Below, in pieces: positions 1-7,200 of a stretch of DNA of 7,929 nt. The translations under genes and the position numbers were made by a program. Location: the NCBI GenBank assembly GCA_023700845.1, contig JAMPYD010000074.1, forward strand, positions 1 through 7,929. The letters are read 5' to 3'. The DNA comes from Elusimicrobiota bacterium. Lineage in GTDB: Bacteria; Elusimicrobiota; Elusimicrobia; UBA1565; UBA9628. Under the pieces are notes generated by a model. It worked only from the letters and a program-made list of their open reading frames with translations. It had not been told where the DNA came from and did not search any database. Positions within the stretch are counted from its first letter, which is position 1; each line of letters begins with the position of its first letter.

Positions 1-2
1 CG

Positions 3-1451
3 CCGGACGCGGACGTCGTGCTCATCGAGAACGGGGCCTCGCTCGAGGGAATCGCTCCCGCGATCCAGAATCGTCTCGGCGTCGCCCGCACCGCCGCGTC
101 GGCGGCGCGGGACGAGCGCGACCGCCTGGCCCGCCGGGCGGCCGAGATCCACCGCTATTTCGACTCCGACGCCGAGAAAACGCGCTTGGCCGGCCTTCTG
201 GCGCGGAACCCGGACGACGTGGCCGTGCTGGGCCGGATGGCCGCGATCCACCGGTCGCGCATACAGTTCTGGCACGCGCTGACCTACCTCGACCGCATGG
301 CCGCCTCGCCGCGGGCCTCCCCCGAGCAGCGCGCCGAATTCCTGGGCCAGGCCGGCGAACTGCGTCTGCAGATCGGGGATTTCCCGGCCGCCGCGGCGGA
401 TTTTCGGCGCGCGCTGGCGCTGAGGCCCGGCGACTCCGTTTTCCTCCGTCTGCTGGCCGAGGCGCTGCGCGAGCGCCCGGAAGAGGCCCTGCCGTACGCC
501 GACCGCGCGGCGGCCGCCGCGGGCGCCTCCGCCCACGCGCGCTCCCGGGCCAACCTTCTCGCGGGCGATTTGCGGGCCGACATCGGGGACGCCGCGGGGG
601 CCGAGCGGAACGCGGGGCTCGCGCTGAAGGACGCTCCCGGCGATCTCGACGCCCTGCACGCGATGGTTCGCCTCAAGCGCGGGCGCAAGCCGGACGCCCT
701 CGCCTACGCCGAACGCGCCTCGCGCGAGGCCGCGAAGGCTCCGCGGTGGCTGCGGCCCGCCGCCTTCCGCCTGAGCGCGCGCGTCTGGCTCGAGATCGAC
801 GAGCCTTCCCGCGCCGCCGACGAGCTCGGACGGGCCCTGCGGCTCGACCCGGAGGACCTCGACGCCCTGCGGCTCCTCGTGCCCATCAAGGGCAAGCTCG
901 CGCCGAAGCAGCTCGCCGGCCTGCGCTGGCCGGCGCTCGCCTCGGGCGGGACGGCCACGGAGGAGCCGGCGCCGTGGAGCGAGGCGCAGGCCCGCCGCGC
1001 GCTCCGGGACAATCCCTCGGACCTCGAAGCCCTGCGCCGGCTCGCCGAGCTCTCCCGCGAGCGGCCCGCGGAGGCCGCGGCGCACGCCCAGACCTTCATG
1101 GACGTCCTCTGGCGTGCGCCCGCCTGGCAGAGGGAGGACGCCGCGCTCGCCCTCGTCCGCCTGTGGCGCGCGCTCGGCGACGAGTCGAAGGCGACCCTCG
1201 TTCTCGAGCGGGTCCTCGACCTTCAGTCCGACTCCATCGCGAGCTGGCGGCTCGCCGTGGAGATGTCCCACTCGGAGGCGACCGTTTACGAGCCCAGCTG
1301 GGTGATCGGGTCCTACTGCACGGCCGCCTCGATGCGTCTGGCGCTCGACGACCGCGCCGGCGCCGAGGAGGAGCTCGCGCGCGCGCTGAAGCTTCAGCCG
1401 GCCGATTCCTGGGCGCTGGAGCTCATGGAACGGGTCAAAAAGATCCCCTGA
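3..1451 (+). CDS. TPR-repeat protein, 5' end outside window (partial)
   Basis: The reading frame is open from the left edge, so the true start probably lies upstream. A GTG at 18 could start a 477-residue product but has no convincing ribosome-binding site before it. Counted from that GTG, degenerate 34-residue TPR units are visible at about 106-139, 175-208, 247-280, 372-405 and 434-464. They show the usual pattern of small residues (A/G) at the helix packing positions and end in forms such as ALALRPGD, ALRLDPED and ALKLQPAD. Residues 327-360 look like a further decayed unit, and the first ~60 residues are charged and helical without clear TPRs. TPR arrays are protein-protein interaction scaffolds; nothing here shows a catalytic domain or a specific partner. 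No signal peptide can be judged because the N-terminus is missing. It ends 43 bases before the metal-efflux genes on the same strand, and a promoter candidate lies between, so I infer that it is a separate transcription unit. The specific function is unknown. Confidence 0.8.
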   Translation, partial: PDADVVLIENGASLEGIAPAIQNRLGVARTAASAARDERDRLARRAAEIHRYFDSDAEKTRLAGLLARNPDDVAVLGRMAAIHRSRIQFWHALTYLDRMAASPRASPEQRAEFLGQAGELRLQIGDFPAAAADFRRALALRPGDSVFLRLLAEALRERPEEALPYADRAAAAAGASAHARSRANLLAGDLRADIGDAAGAERNAGLALKDAPGDLDALHAMVRLKRGRKPDALAYAERASREAAKAPRWLRPAAFRLSARVWLEIDEPSRAADELGRALRLDPEDLDALRLLVPIKGKLAPKQLAGLRWPALASGGTATEEPAPWSEAQARRALRDNPSDLEALRRLAELSRERPAEAAAHAQTFMDVLWRAPAWQREDAALALVRLWRALGDESKATLVLERVLDLQSDSIASWRLAVEMSHSEATVYEPSWVIGSYCTAASMRLALDDRAGAEEELARALKLQPADSWALELMERVKKIP

Positions 1452-1461
1452 CGGCGGGCTC

Positions 1462-1490
1462 TTGCGGGAACTTCCGTTGCATGGTATGCT
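1462..1490 (+). promoter_or_regulatory. Candidate sigma70-type extended -10 promoter for the efflux operon
   Basis: TTGCGG at 1462-1467 (3 of 6 matches to the -35 consensus) and TATGCT at 1485-1490 (4 of 6 to the -10) are separated by exactly 17 bases. A TG dinucleotide sits at 1482-1483, in the extended -10 position. The predicted transcription start is near 1497, on top of the ATG codons at 1495 and 1498. The spacer contains a short inverted repeat, GGAA-C-TTCC (1467-1475), which could be half of an operator but is short enough to occur by chance. I do not see a recognisable CueR, CsoR or CusR box. The AT-leaning sequence stands out in an otherwise very G+C-rich window. This is inferred from sequence only. 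Confidence 0.45.
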
Positions 1491-1494
1491 TTGA

Positions 1495-1851
1495 ATGATG
1501 GCGCGCAAAGCCTTCGGACTGCTCCTCGGTTTAGCCCTCTCCGTCTCCTGGGCGGGGCCCCTGTTCGCCATGTCCGTCGGGCCGAGCCACGCCTGCTGCG
1601 CGGGCGGCGACGCCCCGATGCCGTCCCCCGACGATAGGGACCTGCCGGCCTGCTGCCGCCCGGTCGACGCCGTGCCTTCGCCGGCCGCCGCCTCCCTTCA
1701 GGCGCCCGCTCCCGCCGTTCTTCCGTGCGCCGTGACCGCGTCTCCGGCGCCCGCCGTCGACCGCCTCGCCCCGCCGCGCCTCGTTCCCTCGGCGCCGCAG
1801 GCCCCGCCCGGCAGGCATTCCGGGCTGTCTCCGCCCTCCTCCGGACTGTAA
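1495..1851 (+). CDS. Small exported Cys-pair protein at the head of the metal-efflux operon
   Basis: This 118-residue protein (117 if the second of two consecutive ATGs, at 1498, is used) has a clear signal peptide. Basic residues at 4-5 are followed by a hydrophobic stretch at about 7-20, with a likely cleavage after A25 (PLFA|MS). The mature part is rich in Pro and Ala and carries two Cys-Cys pairs, C34-C35 preceded by H32 (HACC) and C53-C54 (PACC), plus a single C78. The C-terminal half is low-complexity and probably disordered. Small secreted proteins with paired cysteines are often found next to copper-efflux genes, so periplasmic metal binding or sensing is my inference; I recognise no named family. 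There is no Shine-Dalgarno sequence before the ATG. Codon use is strongly G/C at third positions, as in the neighbours, which supports a real gene. The next gene starts 27 bases after its stop, or 60 if the alternative GTG is used. Confidence 0.68.
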   Translation: MMARKAFGLLLGLALSVSWAGPLFAMSVGPSHACCAGGDAPMPSPDDRDLPACCRPVDAVPSPAAASLQAPAPAVLPCAVTASPAPAVDRLAPPRLVPSAPQAPPGRHSGLSPPSSGL

Positions 1852-1878
1852 GGTCCGCCGCTCGTCCGCGTCCAGCGG

Positions 1879-3156
1879 ATGAAGCCGTCCGACGCCGTTT
1901 CCGGAGGAATCGTGTTCCATTTCATCACAGCCGTTCTGCTGGCCCTGCCCGTCTCGTCGCGCGCCCAGGACCCCGTCGCCGTGTCCTCGAGCTCGCTCAG
2001 CCTCGCCCAGGCCCTGGACTCCGCCCGCCGGGGCAACCCCGAGATCCGGGCCGCGCTCCGGCGCTGGGACGCGGCGCGCAAGAGGATTCTCTCCGAGTCG
2101 ACCCCCGACAAGCCCCGCCTCGACATCGAGCGGATGTACGCCCCGTCCGGCAAGACCCCTTTGAACGGCGCGGACGAGAAGGCGCTGTCCGTCACCCAGG
2201 AGCTTCCCTTTCCCAGCACTCTGTATCTGCGCGGCAGCCGCGCGGCGAAGGCGGCGGGCGTGGCCGAGCAGGCGTATCTCGCCAAGGTCCGGGAGATCCG
2301 GGCGCGCACCCGCTCGTCCTACGCGGCGCTGTACCTGTCGATCAAGAGCCGCGGCCTGCTCGAGGAGAACATCGACCTGATGCGCCGCTTCGCCCGGGTC
2401 GCGGAATCGAAGGTGGCCGCGGGCATGTCCGCCGAGTCGGACGCGCTGAAGGCCCAGGTGGAGCTGACCCGGATGCTGAACATGGGCCTGTCCCTCGACG
2501 AGGAGCGGGAGGTCGCCTCGGTCGAGCTCAACGCCCTGATGGGGCGCGCGGCGGGGGAGCCGCTCGGCGAGCCGCGGGATCTCCAGCCCGGGAACCCGGA
2601 GAAGCCGTTCGCGGAGCTCGAGGCCGCGGCGTTCTCCCGCCGCCCCGAGCTGCGCGGAGCCGTGCTCGCCGCCGAGCTGTCCGGGACCTCGCTGTCGCTG
2701 GCGCGGTCGGAGTTCCTGCCCGACCTCATGGTGTCCTACCGCAGCCGCCGCGACCCGATGCGCGGGCGCACGAGCGACGCGGTCCTGGGGCTGTCCCTGC
2801 CGCTGTGGTTCTGGAAGCCGTCGGCGATGGTCGCCGAGGCGTCCGCGGAGCGGGACGCGGCCGAGGCCGAGCTGGAGGCCGCGCGGCTGGCGACGGCCGC
2901 CGACGTGCGCGCGGCGTTCGTCCGGGCGCGGACCTCGCGGCGCCTGGTCGAGAGCTACCGCACGAGCCTGCTCCCGCAGGCCGAGTCGGCCCTCAAGACC
3001 GCCGAGTCGGGCTACCGGGCGGGCTGGACCACCTTCCTGGATCTGCTCGACGCCCAGCGCTCCCTGCTGAGCTTCAAGCTCGACTACTACCGTTCTCTGG
3101 CCGAATACGAGCGGCGCGCCGCGGACCTCGAGCGCGTGATCGGAGAGGAGCTGTGA
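1879..3156 (+). CDS. TolC-family outer-membrane efflux protein (CusC/CzcC-like)
   Basis: This is the outer-membrane channel of the tripartite metal pump, forming the trimeric barrel and periplasmic tunnel that docks to the adaptor. The 425-residue product begins with an export signal (hydrophobic core about 14-25, likely cleavage SSRA|Q after residue 29). Two outer-membrane-efflux repeats follow. The first starts with the typical SLAQALDSARRGNPEIRAA at about 41-59 and runs to ~225. The second starts at about 245 (RRPELRGA, 254-261) and runs to the end, with long amphipathic helices at 315-375 and the family-typical GYRAGWTTFLDLLDAQRSLL at 378-397. There is no cysteine anywhere, so unlike E. 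coli CusC it cannot be a lipoprotein. The start is uncertain: ATG 1879 has no good ribosome-binding site, whereas an in-frame GTG at 1912 follows GGAGGA closely but would leave the signal peptide without a basic n-region. The stop is 5 bases before the adaptor gene. The family is certain; the metal role comes from the neighbours. Confidence 0.93.
   Translation: MKPSDAVSGGIVFHFITAVLLALPVSSRAQDPVAVSSSSLSLAQALDSARRGNPEIRAALRRWDAARKRILSESTPDKPRLDIERMYAPSGKTPLNGADEKALSVTQELPFPSTLYLRGSRAAKAAGVAEQAYLAKVREIRARTRSSYAALYLSIKSRGLLEENIDLMRRFARVAESKVAAGMSAESDALKAQVELTRMLNMGLSLDEEREVASVELNALMGRAAGEPLGEPRDLQPGNPEKPFAELEAAAFSRRPELRGAVLAAELSGTSLSLARSEFLPDLMVSYRSRRDPMRGRTSDAVLGLSLPLWFWKPSAMVAEASAERDAAEAELEAARLATAADVRAAFVRARTSRRLVESYRTSLLPQAESALKTAESGYRAGWTTFLDLLDAQRSLLSFKLDYYRSLAEYERRAADLERVIGEEL
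1903..1914 (+). promoter_or_regulatory. Strong Shine-Dalgarno with alternative GTG start for the outer-membrane efflux gene
   Basis: GGAGGA (1903-1908) lies just before an in-frame GTG at 1912-1914, with four bases between GGAGG and the codon. The spacing is slightly short but usable. The upstream ATG at 1879 has no comparable site, and a small inverted repeat (CCGCT 1858-1862 with AGCGG 1874-1878) abuts it. Starting at GTG gives a 414-residue precursor with a compact hydrophobic leader but no Lys/Arg before the hydrophobic core. Either start yields the same mature protein. Confidence 0.4.
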
Positions 3157-3161
3157 CTTCC

Positions 3162-4229
3162 ATGAACAAGAAAATCGTCCTGATCGCCGTCGTCGCCGCC
3201 GCGGGGGCCTTCGGCGCCTACTCCCTCTACCATCGAGGTCACGCCTCGCACGAGGCCCATCCGGCGGCGACCTACCAGTGCCCGATGCACCCGGCCGTCA
3301 CCGCGGACAAGCCGGGCAGCTGCCCCATCTGCGGGATGGACCTCGTCCTCGTCGAGCCCGCGCAGGCGCCCTCCGCCGCGGGGGCCGCGCCGGACCCCGG
3401 CGTCTCCGGTCAGGCCGCCGCGATCATCGACCCGCGCAGGCGGACCCTCATCGGCATGAAGACCGAGAAGCTCGCGCGCCGGAGGCTCAAGTTCACCGTG
3501 CGCGCCTCGGGCAGCGTGGCCTACGACCCCGAGCTGTACAACGCGATCTCCGAGCACCACTCGGCGATGGTCGCGCGCGACAAGGTCGCGGACAGCCCCT
3601 GGCCCGACGTGCACGAGCGCGCCGAGGCCCTGGTGCGCGCCTCGGCCCTGCGCCTGCGGCAGCTGGGCCTCTCCGAGGCTCAGATCGAGTCCTACACCGG
3701 CACCGAGGCGGTGCCGGAGAACCTTCTGATCGGCGGCTCCGGCGGCTCGGTGTGGGTGTACGCCCAGATCTACGAGTACGAGATCTCGAAGATCCGCCCC
3801 GGCCTCGAGGCGGAGATCACGACGCCCGCCTACCCGGGCCGGATCTTCCGCGGCACGGTCCGCACCGTCGATCCGAACCTCTCGCCGGAGACGCGCTCGC
3901 TGCGCGCGCGCATCGAGGTCCCCAACCCCGGCGGGCTGCTCAAGCTCGAGATGTTCGTCAACGCCGCGATCAAGGCGGACCTCGGCGTCGCGCTCGCCCT
4001 GCCGGAGGGGGCGCTGCTCGACAGCGGAACGCGCAAGCTCGTCTTCATCGACGCCGGCGAGGGGCGCATCGAGCCTCGCGAGGTGCGCGTGGGCCGGGAG
4101 GCCGACGGCTACTACGAGGTGCTCTCGGGCGTCCGGGAGGGCGAGGAGGTGGTGACGACCGCCAACTTCCTCATCGATTCCGAATCCAAGCTGAAGTCCC
4201 TCGTCGCGCCCGGCAAGCACGAGCACTGA
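3162..4229 (+). CDS. cusB: RND efflux periplasmic adaptor with N-terminal heavy-metal-binding domain (CusB-like)
   Basis: This membrane-fusion protein links the CusA-type pump to the outer-membrane channel; it has 355 residues. Residues 1-20 form a membrane anchor or signal (MNKK, then a hydrophobic run). A His-rich linker follows (H24, H27, H30, H33). Next is a heavy-metal-binding domain (HMBD) at about 38-62: YQCPMHP with C40, M42 and H43, then CPICGMDL with C54, C57 and M59. Residues 123-172 form a helical hairpin starting YDPELYNA and ending LRLRQLGLSEAQI. A beta-barrel starts at about 197 (VWVYAQIYEYE) and includes DPNLSPETRSLRARIEVPNP (238-257). The membrane-proximal domain ends at LIDSESKLKS. 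The C-terminus carries HEH. The usual half-lipoyl motifs on either side of the hairpin are not visible. ATG 3162 is preferred over the GTG at 3153 because GAGGAG (3145-3150), inside the upstream gene, is 11 bases from the ATG but only 2 from the GTG. The frame is open far upstream, but that is only a G+C-rich shadow. The pump gene follows after 7 bases. Confidence 0.92.
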   Translation: MNKKIVLIAVVAAAGAFGAYSLYHRGHASHEAHPAATYQCPMHPAVTADKPGSCPICGMDLVLVEPAQAPSAAGAAPDPGVSGQAAAIIDPRRRTLIGMKTEKLARRRLKFTVRASGSVAYDPELYNAISEHHSAMVARDKVADSPWPDVHERAEALVRASALRLRQLGLSEAQIESYTGTEAVPENLLIGGSGGSVWVYAQIYEYEISKIRPGLEAEITTPAYPGRIFRGTVRTVDPNLSPETRSLRARIEVPNPGGLLKLEMFVNAAIKADLGVALALPEGALLDSGTRKLVFIDAGEGRIEPREVRVGREADGYYEVLSGVREGEEVVTTANFLIDSESKLKSLVAPGKHEH

Positions 4230-4236
4230 GCCCCTC

Positions 4237-7200
4237 ATGATCAAGAAAACGATCGCCTGGTCGGCCCACAACAAGTTCCTCGTCCTGGCCCTGACGGCCG
4301 TCGCGATGGCCGCGGGCTGGTACTGCATGAAGAACATGCGGCTCGACGCGATTCCGGACTTGTCCGACACGCAGGTCATCATCTACTCGCGCTGGGACCG
4401 CTCGCCGGACATCCTCGAGGACCAGGTCACCTACCCGATCGTCACCGCGCTGCTCGGCGCGCCGAAGGTCAAGGCCGTGCGCGGCTTCTCCGACTTCGGC
4501 TTCTCCTACGTCTACGTCGTCTTCGAGGACGGCACCGACGTGTACTGGGCGCGCTCGCGCGTGCTCGAGTACCTGAGCAAGATCCTCCCGCAGATGCCCG
4601 AGGGGGTGCGCACCGAGCTCGGCCCGGACGCCACCGGCGTCGGCTGGGTGTACCAGTACGCCCTGGTCGACAAGACCGGGCGGCACAGCCTCGCGGACCT
4701 GCGCTCCTTCCAGGACTGGAACCTGCGCTATCACCTGCAGGCGATCCCCGGCGTGGCCGAGGTCGCCTCCATCGGCGGCTTCCAGAAGCAGTACCAGGTC
4801 CAGGTCGACCCCAACGCGCTGGCCGCCTACCGCATCCCGCTCTCCAAGGTCGTCGACGCCGTGCGCGACGGCAACAACGACGTCGGCGGCCGCCTCGTCG
4901 AGTTCGGCGGGGCCGAGTACATGATCCGCGGCCGCGGCTACGCCAAGTCGACGGAGGACCTGGAGCAGATCGTCGTCGGCCGCGACAAGAAGGGCACCCC
5001 CGTGCTCGTCAAGAGCGTCGCCAAGGTGGCGCTCGGGCCGGACATCCGGCGCGGCGTCTCCGACCTCGACGGGGAGGGGGACGCCGTCGGCGGGATCGTG
5101 GTCATGCGCCACGGGGAGAACGCCCTCGCCGTCATCGAGCGGGTCAAGGCGCGCCTCGCCGAGGTCGCGCCGTCCCTGCCCGAGGGCGTCGAGGTCGTCG
5201 AGACCTACGACCGCTCCGAGCTCATCGAGGGCGCGATCGCGACGCTCAAGCACGAGCTGTTCACCCAGCTCGCGCTCGTGAGCCTCGTCCTGCTCGTCTT
5301 CCTCTGGCACATCCCGTCCGCGATCGTGCCGATCGTGACCATCCCGATCTCGACCCTGCTCGCCTTCATCCCGCTGTACTTCATGGGCGTCAGCGCCAAC
5401 ATCATGTCGATCGCCGGGATCATGCTCTCCATCGGCGTCCTCGTCGACGGCTCGATGGTCGAGGTGGAGAACGCGTACAAGAAGCTCCAGCTCTGGGACG
5501 AGGGCGGGCGCAAGGGCGACTACCACGCCGTGCGCCTGGAGGCGATGCAGGAGGTCGGTCCGTCGGTGTTCTACTCCCTGCTCGTCGTCGCCGTGGCCTT
5601 CTTCCCGATCTTCGCGCTCGTCGACCAGGAGGGCCGCCTGTTCAAGCCCCTGGCCTACACGAAGAACCTGACGATGTTCCTCGCCGCCTTCCTCGCCGTG
5701 ACGCTGGACCCGGCGGTGCGCATGATGTTCTCGCGCATGGATTTCTTCGTCTTCAAGCCGGCGTGGCTGGCGTGGACCGTCAACCAGGCGGTCGTCGGGC
5801 GCTACTACGCCGAGGAGCGGCACCCGATCAGCAAGATCCTGTTCCGCGTCTACGACCCCGTCTGCCGCTGGTCCCTCGAACGCCCGTGGAAGGTGATCGG
5901 CGCCGCCGCGCTCGTCACCTTGGCGACCGTCCCGGTCTACCTCAAGCTCGGCTCGGAGTTCATGCCCCCGCTCAACGAGGGCACGATCCTGTACATGCCG
6001 ACGACCTTGCCGGGCATCTCGGTCACCCAGGCCGCGGACCTCCTCCAGCGGCAGGACGCGATCCTCAAGAGCTTCCCCGAGGTGGAGCGCGTCTTCGGCA
6101 AGGCGGGGCGCGCGGAGACCTCGACCGATCCGGCCCCGTTCTCGATGATGGAGACCACCGTCCTGCTCAAGCCGATGGAGCAGTGGCGCCCGAGGGAGCG
6201 CTGGTACTCCGGCCTGCCCTCGTTCCTGCACGGCCCGCTGCGGAGGATCTGGCGGGACCGCATGTCCTGGGAGGAGCTCGTCGCGGAGATGGACGCGCGC
6301 ATGAAGTTCCCCGGCGTGACAAACGCATGGACGATGCCCATCAAGGCGCGCATCGACATGCTGACCACCGGCGTCCGCACGCCGATCGGCATCAAGGTCC
6401 AGGGCGCGGACCTTTCCGAGATCGAGGCGGTGGGCCTGCGCATCGAGTCGGCCCTGCGCGGCGTGCGGGGCACCCGCTCGGTCTACGCGGAGCGCACGGC
6501 CGGCGGCTACTTCGTCGACTTCCACCTCAAGCGCGACCAGCTGGCCCGCTACGGCCTGTCGGTCAAGGAGGTCGAGGAGGTGATCATGTCGGCGATCGGC
6601 GGCGACGCGGTGACGGTCACCGTCGAGGGCCGCGAGCGCTACAGCGTCAACGTCCGCTACCCCCGCGAGCTGCGCGACAACCTCCCGAAGCTGCGGCGCG
6701 TGCTCGTCTCCACGATGGACGGCGCGCAGATCCCGCTGGCGCAGCTGGCCGACATCGAGCTGGCGATGGGACCGGCGATGATCCGCAACGAGAACGGCCT
6801 GCTCACCGGCTACGTCTACGTGGACGTCGCCGGGCGCGACATCGGCGGCTACGTCGACGAGGCCAAGAAGAAGGTGGCCGACGCCGTCTCCTTGCCCGCC
6901 GGCTACGCCCTGCAGTGGAGCGGGCAGTATGAGAACCTCTCCCGCGTCCGGGAGCGGATGGCGCTGCTGCTGCCTCTGACCGTGGTCCTCATCGTCCTTC
7001 TGATGTACATGAACACGAAGTCCTGGGTGAAGACGGGGATCGTGATGCTCGCGGTGCCGTTCTCCCTGATCGGGGCCTTCTGGGGCTTCTACCTCCTCGA
7101 CTACAACCTCTCGGTGGCGGCGTGGGTGGGCATGATCGCGCTGATGGGCCTCGACGCCGAGACCGGGACGTTCATGCTCCTGTACCTCGACCTGGCCTAC

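Noticed and set aside
1446..1475. Possible terminator between the TPR gene and the efflux operon
   Set aside because: Only very short complementary blocks (CCC/GGG and GGAA/TTCC) are present, with no stable stem and no T-run.
746..1498. A 250-codon plus-strand frame overlapping the TPR gene
   Set aside because: It is an Arg/Ala/Pro-rich shadow frame; the TPR periodicity is only in the other frame.
1858..1878. Inverted repeat CCGCT/AGCGG before the outer-membrane efflux gene as an operator or attenuator
   Set aside because: A five-base stem with an 11-base loop is easily found by chance in this base composition. I noted it only as weak evidence about which start codon is used.
1725..3161. 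In-frame upstream extension of the adaptor back to 1725
   Set aside because: The extension would lie entirely over the outer-membrane efflux gene in another frame. Its translation is Arg/Pro/Gly-rich shadow sequence, whereas a proper membrane anchor begins at the ATG at 3162.
3087..4382. A 431-codon minus-strand frame over the adaptor gene
   Set aside because: It is a mirror frame of the adaptor with biased composition and no domain, and it spans three real gene boundaries.
5763..6932. A 389-codon plus-strand frame inside the pump gene
   Set aside because: It is an Arg/Gly-rich shadow of the CusA reading frame without signal, domain or ribosome-binding site.
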